Under the pieces are notes generated by a model. It was not told the origin of the DNA, did no database searches, and was given only the letters and a program-made list of their open reading frames with translations. From Mesostigma viride (lineage: Eukaryota; Streptophyta; Mesostigmatophyceae; Mesostigmatales; Mesostigmataceae), in contig RPFO01000645.1 of NCBI GenBank assembly GCA_009746045.1, positions 739,185 to 803,184 on the forward strand: DNA of 64,000 nt. Direction: 5' to 3'. This document shows positions 63,542 to 64,000 of this stretch, piece after piece (position 1 is the stretch's first letter; every line of letters starts with the position of its first letter). The translations under genes were made by a program, and so were the position numbers.

Positions 63542-63868
63542 CAGCCATCCCCGCGTTAAGTGACAATCGCCGCCAAATTCTCGGCGTCGTAACTTAACGC
63601 GGGGATGTAACTCAACGCGGGGGCTTAACCTTAGAGGTAGAACTAGGCTACCAGCCCACCCCCTCCTCCTGTGACGGACTTCGCTGCGGCAATCGACAGT
63701 CTGGTCAAGCCCGATCCAGCAGCAGCATCGAAGTTGCCTAAAGTCCATTCCTCCAGCCAGATATTTTGCGAATGGTGGGCGGTGAGGTATGCGCTGCCAA
63801 AATCTGGGCTTCGTAACTTAACGCGGGGCCATAACCTTAAAAATCGTAACTTACCGCGGGGATGACTG
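63542..63868. mobile_element. Non-autonomous pogo/Tc1-mariner-like element (MITE)
   Basis: Terminal inverted repeats CAGCCATCCCCGCGTTAAGT (left) and, on the opposite strand at the right end, CAGTCATCCCCGCGGTAAGT. They are flanked by TA on both sides (63540-63541 and 63869-63870). The TA target, the CAG start and the CATCCCCGCG-type ends are typical of pogo/Tigger elements. At 327 bp it has no transposase. Internal pieces (CTTAACGCGGGGATG near 63593, CAACGCGGGG near 63614, CTTAACGCGGGG near 63817) repeat the terminal motif. Confidence 0.65.
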
Positions 63869-63870
63869 TA

Positions 63871-64000
63871 GCATCTTGCTCATCAATTGTTTTCCTGTCT
63901 GTCCTCTGTCCACTGCGACGGTCAGGGTGGCAACCACGGAATGCGCACAGGGTGCGTGTACATGGACCCCATTTCACCGCCCACCCCTGGCCCTAACCCG
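63871..64000. other. Right edge of window
   Basis: Too short to classify. It may contain the next ABCA acceptor (GACGGTCAG near 63917-63925), but without downstream sequence the phase cannot be tested. Confidence 0.25.

Overview
This is a eukaryotic nuclear window, most probably from a green alga. It holds protein-coding genes with phase-consistent GT-AG introns, GC-rich exons, non-LTR retrotransposon debris and very long simple-sequence arrays. The lineage call is an inference. It rests on the gene set (BRCA2, a full-size ABCA transporter, a plastid/retinol-type SDR), the GC-rich coding style and a degenerate CCCTAAA-type motif near the right edge. The species was not identified.

Layout. 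(1) 995-11593, plus strand: one uninterrupted 3532-codon reading frame for a BRCA2 homologue. It has about 14 BRC-like RAD51-binding repeats, nine of them in a 144-bp tandem array. A helical domain, OB1, a tower-like helical stretch and further OB folds follow, and two more BRC-like repeats lie after the DNA-binding domain. (2) 11.6-27.4 kb: a gene-poor transposon graveyard. It holds L1-ORF1p-like ORF1 copies (two of them head to head in a 2.3-kb palindrome), a 5'-truncated reverse transcriptase with a restriction-like endonuclease domain, several decayed fragments of the same protein, recurrent 3' ends with a CTCC-loop-GGAG hairpin and a TAAT-type tail, and a 480-bp CATC array. (3) 27462 to about 32100, minus strand: a six-exon short-chain dehydrogenase/reductase. 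(4) 33151 to beyond 62642, plus strand: a full-size ABCA-type ABC transporter. I reconstructed 31 exons that keep phase throughout and give exactly 1555 codons. They cover TMD1, NBD1, the regulatory segment, a long linker and the first part of TMD2. NBD2 lies beyond the window.

The SDR and ABCA genes are divergent and share about 1 kb of upstream DNA. ABCA introns are swollen by minisatellites. The most striking is a roughly 2-kb GTGA to GGGA array that starts exactly at the splice donor of exon 17. Several other donors of the gene also sit in short tandem duplications.

The most noteworthy items are the BRCA2 architecture (expanded, homogenised BRC array with FxTG in place of FxTA, and BRC repeats on both sides of the DNA-binding domain), the donor-anchored intron expansions, and the head-to-head retroelement palindrome with a perfect 12-bp target duplication. 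All exon boundaries were inferred by eye from GT/AG signals, reading phase and family homology, not from transcripts.
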